Positions 1 to 11,400 of a stretch of 64,000 bases of DNA are shown one piece after another. Below the pieces are notes generated by a model. It was not told the origin of the DNA, did not search any database, and saw only the letters and a list, made by a program, of their open reading frames with translations. Source of the DNA: Bugulina stolonifera (Eukaryota; Bryozoa; Gymnolaemata; Cheilostomatida; Bugulidae). Location of the stretch: the NCBI GenBank assembly GCA_935421135.1, contig OW285197.1, positions 13,397,223 to 13,461,222 on the forward strand, written 5' to 3'. Within the stretch, counting starts at the first letter, position 1. Each line of letters opens with the position of its first letter. Made by a program: the position numbers and the translations under genes.

Positions 1-153
1 TTGCACAAGAAAGGATGCAAAGAATAAGAAAGTTTCTATCTCTGCACAAACAAACGGTAGTTATTTTAATCTTATCTTCTACTATAACTATTACTTAGTT
101 TTTATTTTAATTTTATTTATATTAAAATTTGTTTTTTAATTACTGTTTTGGCG

Positions 154-504
154 TTAACTTCTGCATAAATCATTCATAAAAATAGTAGTCTTAGTCTATA
201 GACTATTAGATTCAATGATATGGTGACATATGTCATATGAAGTGTTACTGCAACTCAAGTGATACAATATTTTAAAAGTTGCAGTTAATATTGCTCTACT
301 GCTCAATATGCCATTAGAATAATATAAATTTTATATTATTCTAATGGCATATTGAGCAGTAGAGCAATATTAACTGCAAATTTTAAAATATTGTATCACT
401 TGAGTTGCAGTAACACTTCATATGACATATGTCATCATATCATTGAATCTAATACTCTATAGACTAAGACTACTATTTTTATGAATGATTTATGCAGAAG
501 TTAC
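154..504. repeat. Long foldback (MITE-like) element
   Basis: Two arms of about 175 bp are near-perfect reverse complements around a centre at position 329 (AT-rich, AATATAAATTTTATATT). The left arm begins TTAACTTCTGCATAAATCAT and the right arm ends with its complement. Only scattered mismatches are seen and the arms stay in register. It has no coding capacity. It resembles a non-autonomous DNA element or a recent inverted duplication; I did not find a clear target-site duplication. Confidence 0.85.
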
Positions 505-1196
505 TTTTAAAAAGGATCATCATATTGTAGGCAAGATGGTGTCTTGTATTCTAGATTCACTCAAATGTTTTCAAAAATTAGTAACTGAATCTCAATGCTA
601 CTCTAAGCTCCATAATCTCTGGCAATAAAAAAAAACAACTAAATCTTGTCTCGTTGAACAAGATTAGACAGACCCGAAGAATATCTCTTTTCCACACCAT
701 CTTGGAGCATGAATCTCTCTTTTCAAATCTTATATCTACACTCGGTCTAATGAAAGGCACACATTATATTAACACCAGACACGCTAATACTTCCAATTCT
801 GTTGCTTGTCACACTAACAAGCTTCTGCACAGCTTTCTGGTTAGAACTGCTCATGAGCGCCGTACTGGTGAGAACATAGCGAGTTAGCCAAAAGACTTTC
901 AACTCTGATAGTTCATCTTTTCTCCGAACCTGGGGTCTAGGAACTTAGCAGAGACAAGACAAGACTTTGTTGAGCCTTGTCTGCTAGGTCATTCTCCTAA
1001 TTAGAAAGGGAAACTGCTGAGCAGAGCCTATCAAGCTGTTTTCTGTATATTAAAGCTATAGGAAGAGGGACAGCTAAGCAGTAGCCTTTTAGTTGTAATT
1101 TACTATTTTACTAAATATAGGCTTGCATGCCCAAATAATATTTCTGTCTTGTACAAGTCATCACAACAACTTTTGATTTGGGTTTCACCGATCTAT
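505..1196. other. Non-coding stretch, no gene recognised
   Basis: Short open frames occur (for example near 654-887) but they have no recognisable domain, splice context or codon bias. The segment around 870-960 shares a few short words with the LTR that follows, which may mark a much older element, but I cannot delimit one. Confidence 0.4.
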
Positions 1197-1894
1197 TGTA
1201 ATGGTTAGGCCGACTCGGCCCCATCCCCCGAGAGGCATTGTGAACACTTATTGCATAAACTTGCTTGTATTAACTTGTCTCTGTAGTAACTTATCATTTA
1301 TATACTTATACATATAATGTGCATTGCTGAGCAATTATGTCCTTTTATAACCATGTAAAGAGGGCCGACCTCTCAGAATTACTTAATACTTATTTTGCAC
1401 ATGAATTGGATGATTTTAAGCATCTTTTGTTGAACTCGACATATTGTGGGACGGGTATCGGCCTTTCGGCCGCCATCTTATTGTGCAATATCCGGATGAC
1501 ACTACGTCAGCCTTTTACGACACTACGTCGGCCTTTTAACCTGAACTGCCTCCGGAAGTTCTAATAGTATAAAGAGCACTGTTTTTATGTTCATTGTCTC
1601 AGTCGATGCTTGGATCTCAATAAAGACACTTCTATACTATTTATACAGTCTTCATTTCATAGTGTTGGTCATTCTAGTTGACAAGGTCCCCGCCTTTGCC
1701 TCCCGAACTTCTTGCTAGGTCAGAACATACTCTTTCTCAGTATAGCGAGTTAGCGTCGGCTCGGGACCACATGGGTCGTCGTGGGACTACTTCTACCTGT
1801 TGACTTTTCATGTAATGAGAAAACTTAGCACCAGGTTCTTTATTTTAATGTATGTCTTAGGACGACATACACACACAACCCCCAAAACATTACA
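1197..1894 (+). mobile_element. Degenerate solo LTR, plus orientation
   Basis: It starts TGTAATGG and ends CATTACA, and is flanked on both sides by CTAT (1193-1196 and 1895-1898), a 4-bp target-site duplication. Inside are a TATA-like stretch (AGTATAAAGAGC near 1567) and, downstream, CAATAAAGACAC near 1618, the expected U3/R order. It is clearly related to, but diverged from, the LTRs at 5494, 53391 and 56723. No internal retroelement region is attached, so it is a solo LTR left by recombination. The three related LTRs are less diverged from each other, so this is the oldest insertion. Confidence 0.85.
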
Positions 1895-2232
1895 CTATTA
1901 GCCTTATATTTTAGGCAGCTGTGTTAAGGAATCATGAGAAGATCGCAAGGGGGTTGAGTGCTTCAGTAATACCGTGCGCTGAAGACAGGTACTTAGGCTA
2001 TACATTGCATGTTTCTACTCATACTTATACATTGCATGTATCGAGCTTACGATACCAACTGGTTGCTGTTGCTGTTTGTATACTGTTTCTAGCTGTTGAA
2101 GATAGTATACCAATTGGCCAAGTGTGACTAATTTGTATTTGATTAAATTATTGATTATCAGTTTTGTAATTCATTCAATTTTATTGGTCTGCATGTGTTA
2201 TTTATGTTGTTAGTCGATTGCGTAGCCTTGGG
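1895..2232. other. Upstream region of the C6orf136-like gene
   Basis: No separate gene is recognised. In-frame codons continue about 50 nt upstream of the chosen ATG at 2233 without another methionine, so the first exon may be longer or the leader may be spliced. Two short direct repeats (TATACATTGCATGT, near 1998 and 2028) are present. Confidence 0.4.
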
Positions 2233-5200
2233 ATGGTATTACCAAATCATCAGCATGATCACATCGCATACAATGAGAGGCAATCATATGCAGTAGAGCA
2301 AAGGCTTTCGCAAGGTCAGTCTGAAGTTTAAGGAATATAATCATGTAAATTATGCTTCATAATAAAGAACCAATCACAGTGTATGTAACATGCATCATAA
2401 CTGAACCAATCACAGTGTATGTAAGATACCTCTTAGCTGAGCCAATCATAGTGTATGTAACATGCATCTTAGCTGAACCAATCGCAGTGTATGTAACATG
2501 CATCTTAGCTGAACCAATCACAGTGTATGTAACATGCATCATAGCTGAACCAATCACAGTGTATGTAAGATGCCTCTTAGCTGAGCCAATCATAGTGTAT
2601 GTAACATGCCTGTCATAGTACATTGTATGTAACTATTTTTCTTTCTTGTAGGCAGTGGTAGAGTGAAGCATGAAGTGCGAATGTCTGGTAACTGTATGTC
2701 AGACATGGAAGGCCTTATATCTAGCCAGTGTGTTCTTCTTTCTCCAATCTCTCAACAGGTGCTTCTGGTTTATCTACATATTCTTTTACATCATTCAACT
2801 GAAATATCTAGAGGCATACAAAAGCATACATATGGAAGAAGATATGCACATGTAGCCTACTTGCTGGAGATATTCCCATTATGAAGTAGATTCTATTTTA
2901 TGATTATGTTTCTATTTTTTTCTCAGGAGTTGTCCTACACTGCATTGAAAAATAGTGCTACATATTCGTCTGACTCAGTGGCCAATACCGACAAAGGTAA
3001 CAAACCACCCAGTAGCAATCTACCTAGTGAGGCAGAACTTGAAGACGTCAAGTCACAGATTATGACCGTGGTGAGTTGATAACCTAGTCAGAATTGGGGT
3101 TTAATAATACAATATCTTTGACTTAAATTTCGTCATCATGCAAGTGTCTCAGAACTGTTTATGTTCACCCTATACTCTGGTGATGATTCAATTCTTGAGT
3201 TCTTTCTTCTGTTGATTAAATGGTGAAACCAGGTGGTCATGTGATGGTGTAATAGTTGTATTACCAACCTGCTATTCATCTCGAATTTATTAACAAGACT
3301 TTGCTGTGGAGTCGTTGATACTGACTAACTAGTCTTATCATGGAATCCCTAATTAACATTTACTTTGATTTCAGTTACCCAAGTTCTTCAGGTCAAACTT
3401 CCACTACTACAGCAGCTACACTCCTGATATTATCTTTGAGAATAACTATAGCGGAAAAAATAAAGTTTACAAGTAAGTTTCCAAATCTGTCTTATGTTTC
3501 TGTCTGTTCATCTGTTGTTTTCGTTGCTATGGAAACAAGAGCCATGTCTTGCCATGATTGGTTCAAGCTTGTTCATGGTTGTTCCTGCGGTAGTGGAAGC
3601 TACATCTTTGAAGGCACATACGTGACATAACAGTAACGTAACAGTTTAGTCTATTTCTATTTGACTTACAGTGACTGTTATGCAGAGTTGCAGAGTTTAT
3701 TTGTACATATGTAATATGTAGTCTTGGGACCTTCAGTGCTGTTTCTATTTGTAGGGGTGTGTCTAGTTACGCTATGCAACTGACAAAGATAAGGACTATG
3801 TGTAATCTCAAATTTGCCAGCATACATATGTATATACTGAATATAACCACACATACCGAGGACGGTACAGTGAGGGTCAGGTAGGTTTTCCATCATCCGC
3901 CCCTTCTTGGAGCAATAGAGAATATAGACTGAAAATCTGTACCTGTACCTACCTAGTGCCTACCTTTTTTCTAATGAGTACCGGATATATCATTATATTT
4001 GTTAAATGTGAAGTTGTTCTCTCACAAATTAGGGTAGGACAACTTCACAATATAATCCATAGCTTATTTGTGTCCTTACTCGCTATCAGTAACTGTTGAT
4101 TTTAATGAAGATACAAGTAGAGGCACTTGGGAATACTTTACTAAACGATTACTGGTCTATTGAGACTGTTTTGGTACGTGGAAACTGAGTGAATGTTAGC
4201 TATATTATTGAGACTGTGCTGGTACATGGAAACTGAGTGAATGTTAGCTATATTATTGAGACTGTTTTGGTACATGGAAACTGAGTGAATGTTAGCTATA
4301 TTATTGAGACTGTGCTGGTACATGGAAACTGAGTGAATGTTAGCTATATTATTGAGACTGTGCTGGTACATGGAAACTAAGTGAATGTTAGCTATATTAT
4401 TGAGACATTTTTGGTACATGGAAACTGAGTGAATGTTAGCTATATTATTGAGACTGTTTTGGTGCATGGAAACTAAGTGAATGTTAGCTATATTATTGAG
4501 ACTGTTTTGGTGCATGGAAACTGAGTGAATGTTAGTTATATTATCGAGACTGTGCTGGTACATGGAAACTAAGTGAATGTTAGCTATATTATTGAGACTG
4601 TAATTGGTACATGGAAACAGGTGGACTATGAAGGGAACACCTCAGCTGAAAGCTCTCATGTTCTGGAAGTGGAACTTATTTACCTTCTTCAACAAAGATG
4701 GAATCCATGAGCAGACAAAGAAGAATTTTCAGTAAGTCACTGTATGAGGTGATAACTCCTGTGTATTCTACATTACACTCACACCACATAGCTTCATTAT
4801 AATATATCATTTACTACTTGATACTATCTGTAAGAATTCTACATTAACCAGGTTCACAGACGTGGGAATTAAGGTAAAATATCTTATTAACATGTCTGTA
4901 GTGTTGAATTGTAGGAATACTCACTGAGAGTTTAACAGTATTCGGCAGATAGAATACATGGGAGGCAAGTTTATGGCAGATAACCTGTAGTTTACTACTA
5001 TGTACTATGTAGGTGATTTTGTTGTCTTTACAGGACATTAGATGGATTCAACACTTTCTGGGTGAACAAAGACGGACTGGTGTACAGACATAGACTAGAT
5101 AGGGTGGGTAACTCCTTTACTGTAGTCCTGTACTATACTGGATAGGGTAGGTAACTCCTCTACTGTAATACTGTACTGGATAGGGTAGGTAACTCCTCTA

Positions 5201-7241
5201 CTGTAATACTGTACTGGATAGGGTAGGTAACTCCTCTACTGTAATACTGTGCTGGATAGGGTAGGTAACTCCTCTACTGTAATACTATACTGGATAGGGT
5301 AGGTAACTCCTTTACTGTAATACTATACTGGATAGGGTAGGTAACTCCTCTACTGTTGCAGCAGCATTGTTGTATTAATTACTGGTAGCCTTGTCCTTGA
5401 CATAGCTAAAGGTCAGCGTCCACCTCTTCTAGTTTAATACATGCATATGTACATGTATTATGTGGTCATATCAATACTATTTAGACATAATACTGTAATG
5501 GTTTCTGTGATTTGGTGCGGTCGTCCTTGGACGACTACCGACCCAGAATTGACGTGCCTATGAGTGGTGCTAGGACTTCGCATTACATGAAAGATCGAGC
5601 GGTCTCAGTAGCCCAATAACTACCAGAGACGACCCATCTGGTCCCAAGTCTGACCTTCAGACTATACTTTGAAAGAGAGTGATCCGACCTAGTAGGCGGT
5701 TCGCTAAGCGAATGACCTGACAAAAGGAAGTGAAAGTCTCTGTATCAAGTATAGATGTGTCTTTATTGAAAGCCAAGTGAAGACTGAGACAATGAACAGT
5801 GAAACAATGCCCTTTATATAGTATAAGGACTTCCGCCCGACGTAGTGTCGGGAAAAGACGACGTAAGGTCGTCCGGAAGTTGCGCAACAACATGGCCGCC
5901 GGAAGCCCGACGGCCGACCCAAAATAGGTCGGGTTCTACGAAAGTTGCTTATAATGGTCCAATTCATGTACAAAATGAATATCAAGTAATTCTGAGAGGT
6001 CGGGCCTCTGTACATGGGTATAAAAGGTATCAAAAGACTTAGTAATTATCAGACATGAATGCACATCAGTATGTAATGGGTATAAACACATGGATACACG
6101 TATATAGACAGTAATTAAATGGTTTAACATGCAATACAATTGAATGTGGGTGGGTATACGAGCAGCTAGTTATGAGAGTTTGAGTGTCAGCTGAGTAGCG
6201 CTGTGACAACTACTAGGCACTTAGGGTGCTGTAGGGCTTTGTCCGGTAGCTGGAGTCGTATACAAATGTCCTGTACCATTACAATACTCTATAAGTAATA
6301 GTATAATGTATAATGTATTGTGTATTGGTTATAATATAATACCAATGCTGGATGAATATAAAGTTTCTATGTGGTAGACAACAGAGTTAGGAATAACACT
6401 GTGCTCTAACACTTTGTCTCAACATCTGCCCACTTACACGCCACTCAACTATACTGTATGACCGATAATGTGTGAATATTTGATATTTACCATGGATACT
6501 AGGGGATATGTAGAGATGAATACATATACCTGTACTTCATGGTTGTTGATATCTCTCTAGGTGATGCCAGATGAAGAAAGAAAGACGGCAAAAGTTCCTG
6601 GCATAATAAACAGGAAGTTAACAGGAGCGGCTAATATGGCATCTAAGGTAAAGCTGTGTCATCGAGGGAGTTGACATTGCCTACAGGTGCTTGTATCTGT
6701 ATTACTGACTGACATTGTCTACAGGTGCTTGTATCCATATAATTAATTGGATAGTTGTGTCATAGAATGCTCTATAATGTTTTACTTAGACTTGTCTGCC
6801 CCTGTTCTGATTACAAGACTGTATGTAGTGATGTCATATCCTATTACTGTGACATTAGTTAATTTTCTAATAGTTATCACTTTACTTGTATCTCATCATC
6901 AATGCATTTGCTCACTTCTGTGTGCGAGTCTCCCCTCCGCACCACTAACACAGTACTCTGACGTGTCTGTGTGTGTTTTCATCACTACTTTGTATATTCA
7001 TTCATTTGGTCTTCAATAAAAACTTGATCCATCTTTGTAAAAAAGTAAACAAGTAAAACGGCTAACAATGATGACAAGGAGTTTGTCGGGGCAAGTTTTT
7101 GTTTGTTTTGAAAAAGATAAATATGAGTGGGTTGTATTGATTAAAAATATTCTAGCTAGCATTTACTCTGTTCATTTCTGTCTCTTGCAGTGTGACGGCA
7201 ATGCTGATTCGGGGACTTGTTCACTCTCATACCAACATTAA
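2233..7241 (+). CDS. C6orf136/DUF2358-like protein, nine exons
   Basis: Exons in matching phases are 2233-2314, 2652-2758, 2927-3070, 3375-3472, 3755-3880, 4621-4731, 5034-5103, 6561-6647 and 7191-7241 (876 nt, 291 residues). All have GT-AG borders. The first 110 or so residues look poorly conserved. The DUF2358-type core then runs LPKFFRSNFHYYS (exon 4), TVRV-RWTMKGTP across the exon 5/6 join, and TLDGFNTF...GLVYRHRLD (exon 7). These are the signature blocks of the human C6orf136 family, whose biochemical role is not established. The C-terminus (exons 8-9) is short and not recognisable. The start codon is the least certain part, because the frame is open upstream without another ATG. Introns carry three minisatellites and a solo LTR. 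Residue matches and continuous phase make the core calls strong. Confidence 0.82.
2352..2620. repeat. 36-bp minisatellite, about 7.5 copies
   Basis: The unit contains AACCAATCACAGTGTATGTA followed by CATGCATCTTAGCTG. It lies in intron 1 of the C6orf136-like gene and ends about 30 bp before exon 2. Long open frames on both strands here are repeat artefacts. Confidence 0.9.
4007..4049. repeat. Short perfect inverted repeat (11-bp arms)
   Basis: TGTGAAGTTGT at 4007-4017 is exactly complemented by ACAACTTCACA at 4039-4049, with a 21-nt loop. It lies in intron 5 of the C6orf136-like gene. Both arms contain the dispersed AGTTGT-type word seen across the window. Confidence 0.75.
4159..4620. repeat. 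48-bp minisatellite ending at a splice acceptor
   Basis: The unit includes ATTGAGACTGTGCTGGTACA and TGGAAACTGAGTGAATGTTA, with about nine copies. The last, partial copy ends ...GGTACATGGAAACAG, which is itself the acceptor of exon 6 (exon starts 4621). The repeat was therefore built from, or grew into, the 3' splice-site region. Confidence 0.9.
5092..5356. repeat. 38-bp minisatellite seeded on a splice donor
   Basis: Each unit contains GATAGGGTAGGTAACTCCTC, which copies the last six bases of exon 7 (GATAGG, ending 5103) plus its donor. Six to seven copies follow the true donor, so the intron begins with an array of donor-like sites. Confidence 0.88.
5494..6283 (-). mobile_element. Solo LTR, minus orientation, 790 bp
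   Basis: Ends are TGTAATGG and CCATTACA, a perfect 8-bp inverted terminal pair, flanked by the 4-bp duplication ATAC (5490-5493 and 6284-6287). On the minus strand a TATA box (CTATATAAAGGGC) precedes TCAATAAAGACAC, so transcription would run minus. It lies in intron 7 of the C6orf136-like gene, antisense to it. No internal region remains. High identity to the 53391 and 56723 copies suggests recent activity of this family. Confidence 0.92.
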
Positions 7242-8368
7242 TATATGTGTATTGATAGTTAATGTACATGCAGCCTACATATGCATATAGATAAAGTTGC
7301 GATCATGATGTATAGGGCTTCCACTTTCACACACTGTCTCTGTGTGTCACTCGTTCCCTTCTCTGAGCATATTATGAGAGGAAATGTAAGATTATTACTA
7401 TAAGGTTATAGCAAGCACCTGCTGGTCTAGTCAGCGTGTAGCCAGTAATATTCCTTTTCATTGGGTTGCCAGAGAGCACTTGCTACTGTTTTTTCGTGTT
7501 TGTTCTGATCCATTTGAAACTCTTTTGTGCTAAAACCCTACAGATGTATTTGATGGAACTTTTTCTGGGCTGTAGAAATTTTGGATTTAGTTACTAACCC
7601 CTCTCTTTTGGTCTAGTATCTGAATCCACTCCTAGTCGCTTTAAAAAAACTGAACTATTTACCGTGAGATTATGTAGCCACTGTGAACACATGTCTTACC
7701 TGTAACTAATTACCTATCACATTCCAATTACCCAAACAGTTGGACTTGCTAATATATACTCACCTGTGATTGGCTGTTGGGTTGACATCTCCGCCTATAG
7801 TGCTGTAATGAGTGACAGTTGCAGGTCAGTGCTTGCAGGTGGTTGCATAGGTAATACTCTCTGTCATCAGTGTATTAGAGACGTATAGGGTCTGACAGAG
7901 CTGGGTAAGTCAAGTCTCCTTTATCATAATCTTTTATTTCGATATATTTTACTTTATCAATATTGTGCATCGTATGTACCTTTCCTAATTGTATATGCTG
8001 ATGTTACTATATACGTACACTAAATATGGTTTTTATTATAGTGGCACAAGTTATTTACTGAGAGATTGTAATGTTATTTTTAACTTAATTTGAGAACTTG
8101 TATGCACAAATCTTTAGCATTTTAGACTGAGTTGGATGTGCTATTTTTCCTGGTCATAGCGTGTATGGGCATCAAAATCATAGTTATATACTAATAGAGC
8201 TGCATGCAGTTTGGAAACGATCATAGAGATTTCAGAATTTTTGTTTTGTATAAATCTTCCAGCAAGTTGTGCTAAGACTTTAGATTGGTCTTAATGTAAC
8301 GTAAATCTACAATCGGATTGAAATCTCTACCAGCGTTACATCTGCACATATTTATATTTGCATTACAG
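7242..8368 (+). promoter_or_regulatory. Intergenic region with probable collagen promoter and leader intron
   Basis: A consensus donor, CTGG|GTAAGT, follows 7904, and a good acceptor (GCATTACAG) precedes 8369. Bases up to 7904 are therefore a probable non-coding first exon of the collagen gene, and 7905-8368 its leader intron. A CCAAT-type box (GATTGGCTG) lies near 7768, upstream of that exon. The exact transcription start cannot be placed. No coding gene is seen here. Confidence 0.4.
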
Positions 8369-8485
8369 GGGAGACAATATCAGTGTTGATCTTTAACCCG
8401 GATTCTTCGACTCTTGTCTCCGGTAGCGAAGAGTTGTGTGCAGCCCGTACTGAGCTGGTGTAGTGGCACTGGTCCACAGTCTATC

Positions 8486-11400
8486 ATGGCGTCTCAGCTA
8501 ACGAGCGCCTTACTTCTCGTAGCAGTTGTGGCTTTTGGAGTCCAGGCTAGAAATGGTGAGTTGCCTCCCTTGTTTATTGTGTCGTTGTATTATGTGATAT
8601 GTGTGGGGGGACAGCTCAGCTTATCTAGATCCAACTCTCTAACGAAGGCCTCACCATCACTGCCTGATACATTATATCTGTAGTACTACCTTATTCTGAG
8701 CACAGAAATGTTACGATGTCTTCTCTGCTTTTCTTACGAAAAAGAAAAAGCTCATTTGAGTTTTGACATGTCCAACTCGTAATGTTCATCGTGTTAAGTG
8801 AATAGTCTACTAGTTATACCAATATGAGTTTTGGTTTGAATTCAGAAGCTTTAACTGTGTGCATTTACCATAGCAGTATTATAAGCTACATACAGACATT
8901 TACCATGACAGTATTATAAGCTACATACAGACATTTACCATGACAGTATTATAATCTACATACAGACATTTACCATGACAGTATTATAAGCTACATACAG
9001 ACATTTACCATGACAGTATTATAAGCTACATACAGACATTTACCATGACAGTATTATAAGCTACATACAGACATTTACCATACTAAACATACAATTGTAT
9101 TTCTGTAAATATGCTCATTGCTGTATGCTTGCTGTTTGAAGTACCTCAGTATTGTCTCCTACACTAATAGCTTAGAATATTGTATAATTTTATTGACAGC
9201 AAACTTGTGAAAGCATCAAACTCATGTTCAGGAAATTTTATCTGAATCTAGTGATATGATAGCCTTGGATACATGATATTTTACATAATGCTTTTACTCA
9301 GTATATAACACACATTACTCACCCCTCAGCTTGTGGCTATTCTGTGGACCTTAGTCTATGCCCCTTGAAATGTGATCCTTGCATAGGAAATAACTGAAGC
9401 CTGCATACCTTATTGTAAGCAGGCCTTGTCTGAGATGTAATTAACTGACAGGTTGGATTCATTAGGGTGACTTCCCATGCTGCCTAATATATTGAGTGTA
9501 AAGTCAGCATAGTGTACTGTACCAGTGATACTGCACTGTGATAAATGACAACCATATGTCTATTGTTTCACAGCCCTTTATACTCAGTTATACACTAAGA
9601 CAGCTGTTATACCCCCCTTTTCATTACCACTTCACTTGTACTATACACAAGGGGGGATAACCATACCATAGCTGTATAACATAACATATATATAGCAATG
9701 CTGTGACCTCTATTGTATATTGCACATGGAATTAGACATATTCACTACAATACTATAATTATTATCATACAATATTATAATGTTAGTCATTTATTTGAAG
9801 TATTTATAATCCTCCCATCTACACACAGGCTACACTATCCATTTATCATTAATGTATATCTCAGATACATAAGAACACAACTTCCAAAGAATACTGAACT
9901 ATACATCATGTATTAGATATACATGTACATGTACATACAAACCAGTGGAGAGCTCAGCCTTACCTGATGTTACTACTAGCCTTAGTACTCCTACATTACA
10001 CGATAGAGTGTTACTATACTAGCCTTAGTACCCCCACATTACATGTTTTTCTATATTTGTAGTGGAAAACAGGGTGAAAAGACAGGCATACATGAGCCAG
10101 GTAATATTATTAATACAAACCCAGATTCGTCGTATGACTCTAATACACATGTACCCTATACTTTTATTACAAACCTTCTACGCCATCCAAATGTTTGAGG
10201 GTGACCCCACCCCACCCCACCCCATATAAATTGTTTACCTCTCAACCTATTTAATACTTTAACTCCGCCAACTCCCACCTCTTATCTCTTATGCTTCTGG
10301 GTAGAAGTCATTTCCATTTTGGATTTACTCTCCCCTGTCATACTACAGTTCATATTCGGAGTTTTTCCATGGTTTACTATCCTCTCTAACAGTAGCCTTT
10401 TATATCCAATCTAGCTAGTAGCTTGTCATTAGTTCCTCAGTAGAGGTGATAGTAACTGGATATAGTGCCAACCTTGACCTTAGCATACACTCTATCCTTA
10501 CTAATCTCTCTATACAGTACGGATACCAGGATGGGAAAGGTTACAACCCTCCCTCTGACTATTACTCCCCAATGCATATGTTACCGGTAAGTAGGGGCAT
10601 CTATGACACTGTCTCCTGCTGGTATTGTGCTCAATTTGTAGCTTTTAGGCTATTGACATATCTGTAGGAATTGGCATGTGCAAGCAACTCCTTATCTCTG
10701 CATGAAATTTTACATAACCTAACATAATATATATTACAGTGTATCTCTGTGACTGTTTATATATATGATTCGAACATCTAGATATATAGATCGACCATAA
10801 TGCTATAATATTATATTATAAGTGCTGCATGGGAAATTTATACGTTTGAATGAGACTTTTTGAATTAAGTTCCATACAGTTAGTTTATTGGATGCTATAT
10901 TCTGATTGGTTAATCTTGGCATGGTGTCTCAAGACTGCACATTTACTGTTGACATGCTCTTTAACAATGAACCATCCAATCGGTGAAGGTGTTACACTTG
11001 CACGTGGCTAGCATTGTCCAATCAGTGGATCTGTTGTATTCGCACACAGCTAGCTAACTAACACTAACATTAGTTGATGAATTTCCTTACATCTTAGGAA
11101 GGAAAGCCTCCAATCCCAGACATTGGGGCCTCATCGGGGACTTCTGCCGTAAGTCTTAGCTTAGAATAACCTCAGTCTATTAGTTCCTAGATGTAGACAT
11201 CTTTCTGTCTGTTAGTCCATTGATTGCGCAGAAGTTTTATGTTAAAGGATCTGTACTAGCGATGTCCTGGTTTTCCTTAGAAGCCCATGTGACTATATGA
11301 GTCAGCTATAACTTCATATGCAGAATTGATTTAAATCTAACAAAAGTTGATTTTTCATTTAGGCTATAGTAATATTCTTGTTACCTTTGTCACCAAAGAA

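Noticed and set aside
4141..4563. 140-codon minus-strand frame with repeated SLNNIANIH
   Set aside because: Translation of the 48-bp intronic minisatellite, antisense to a well-supported gene.
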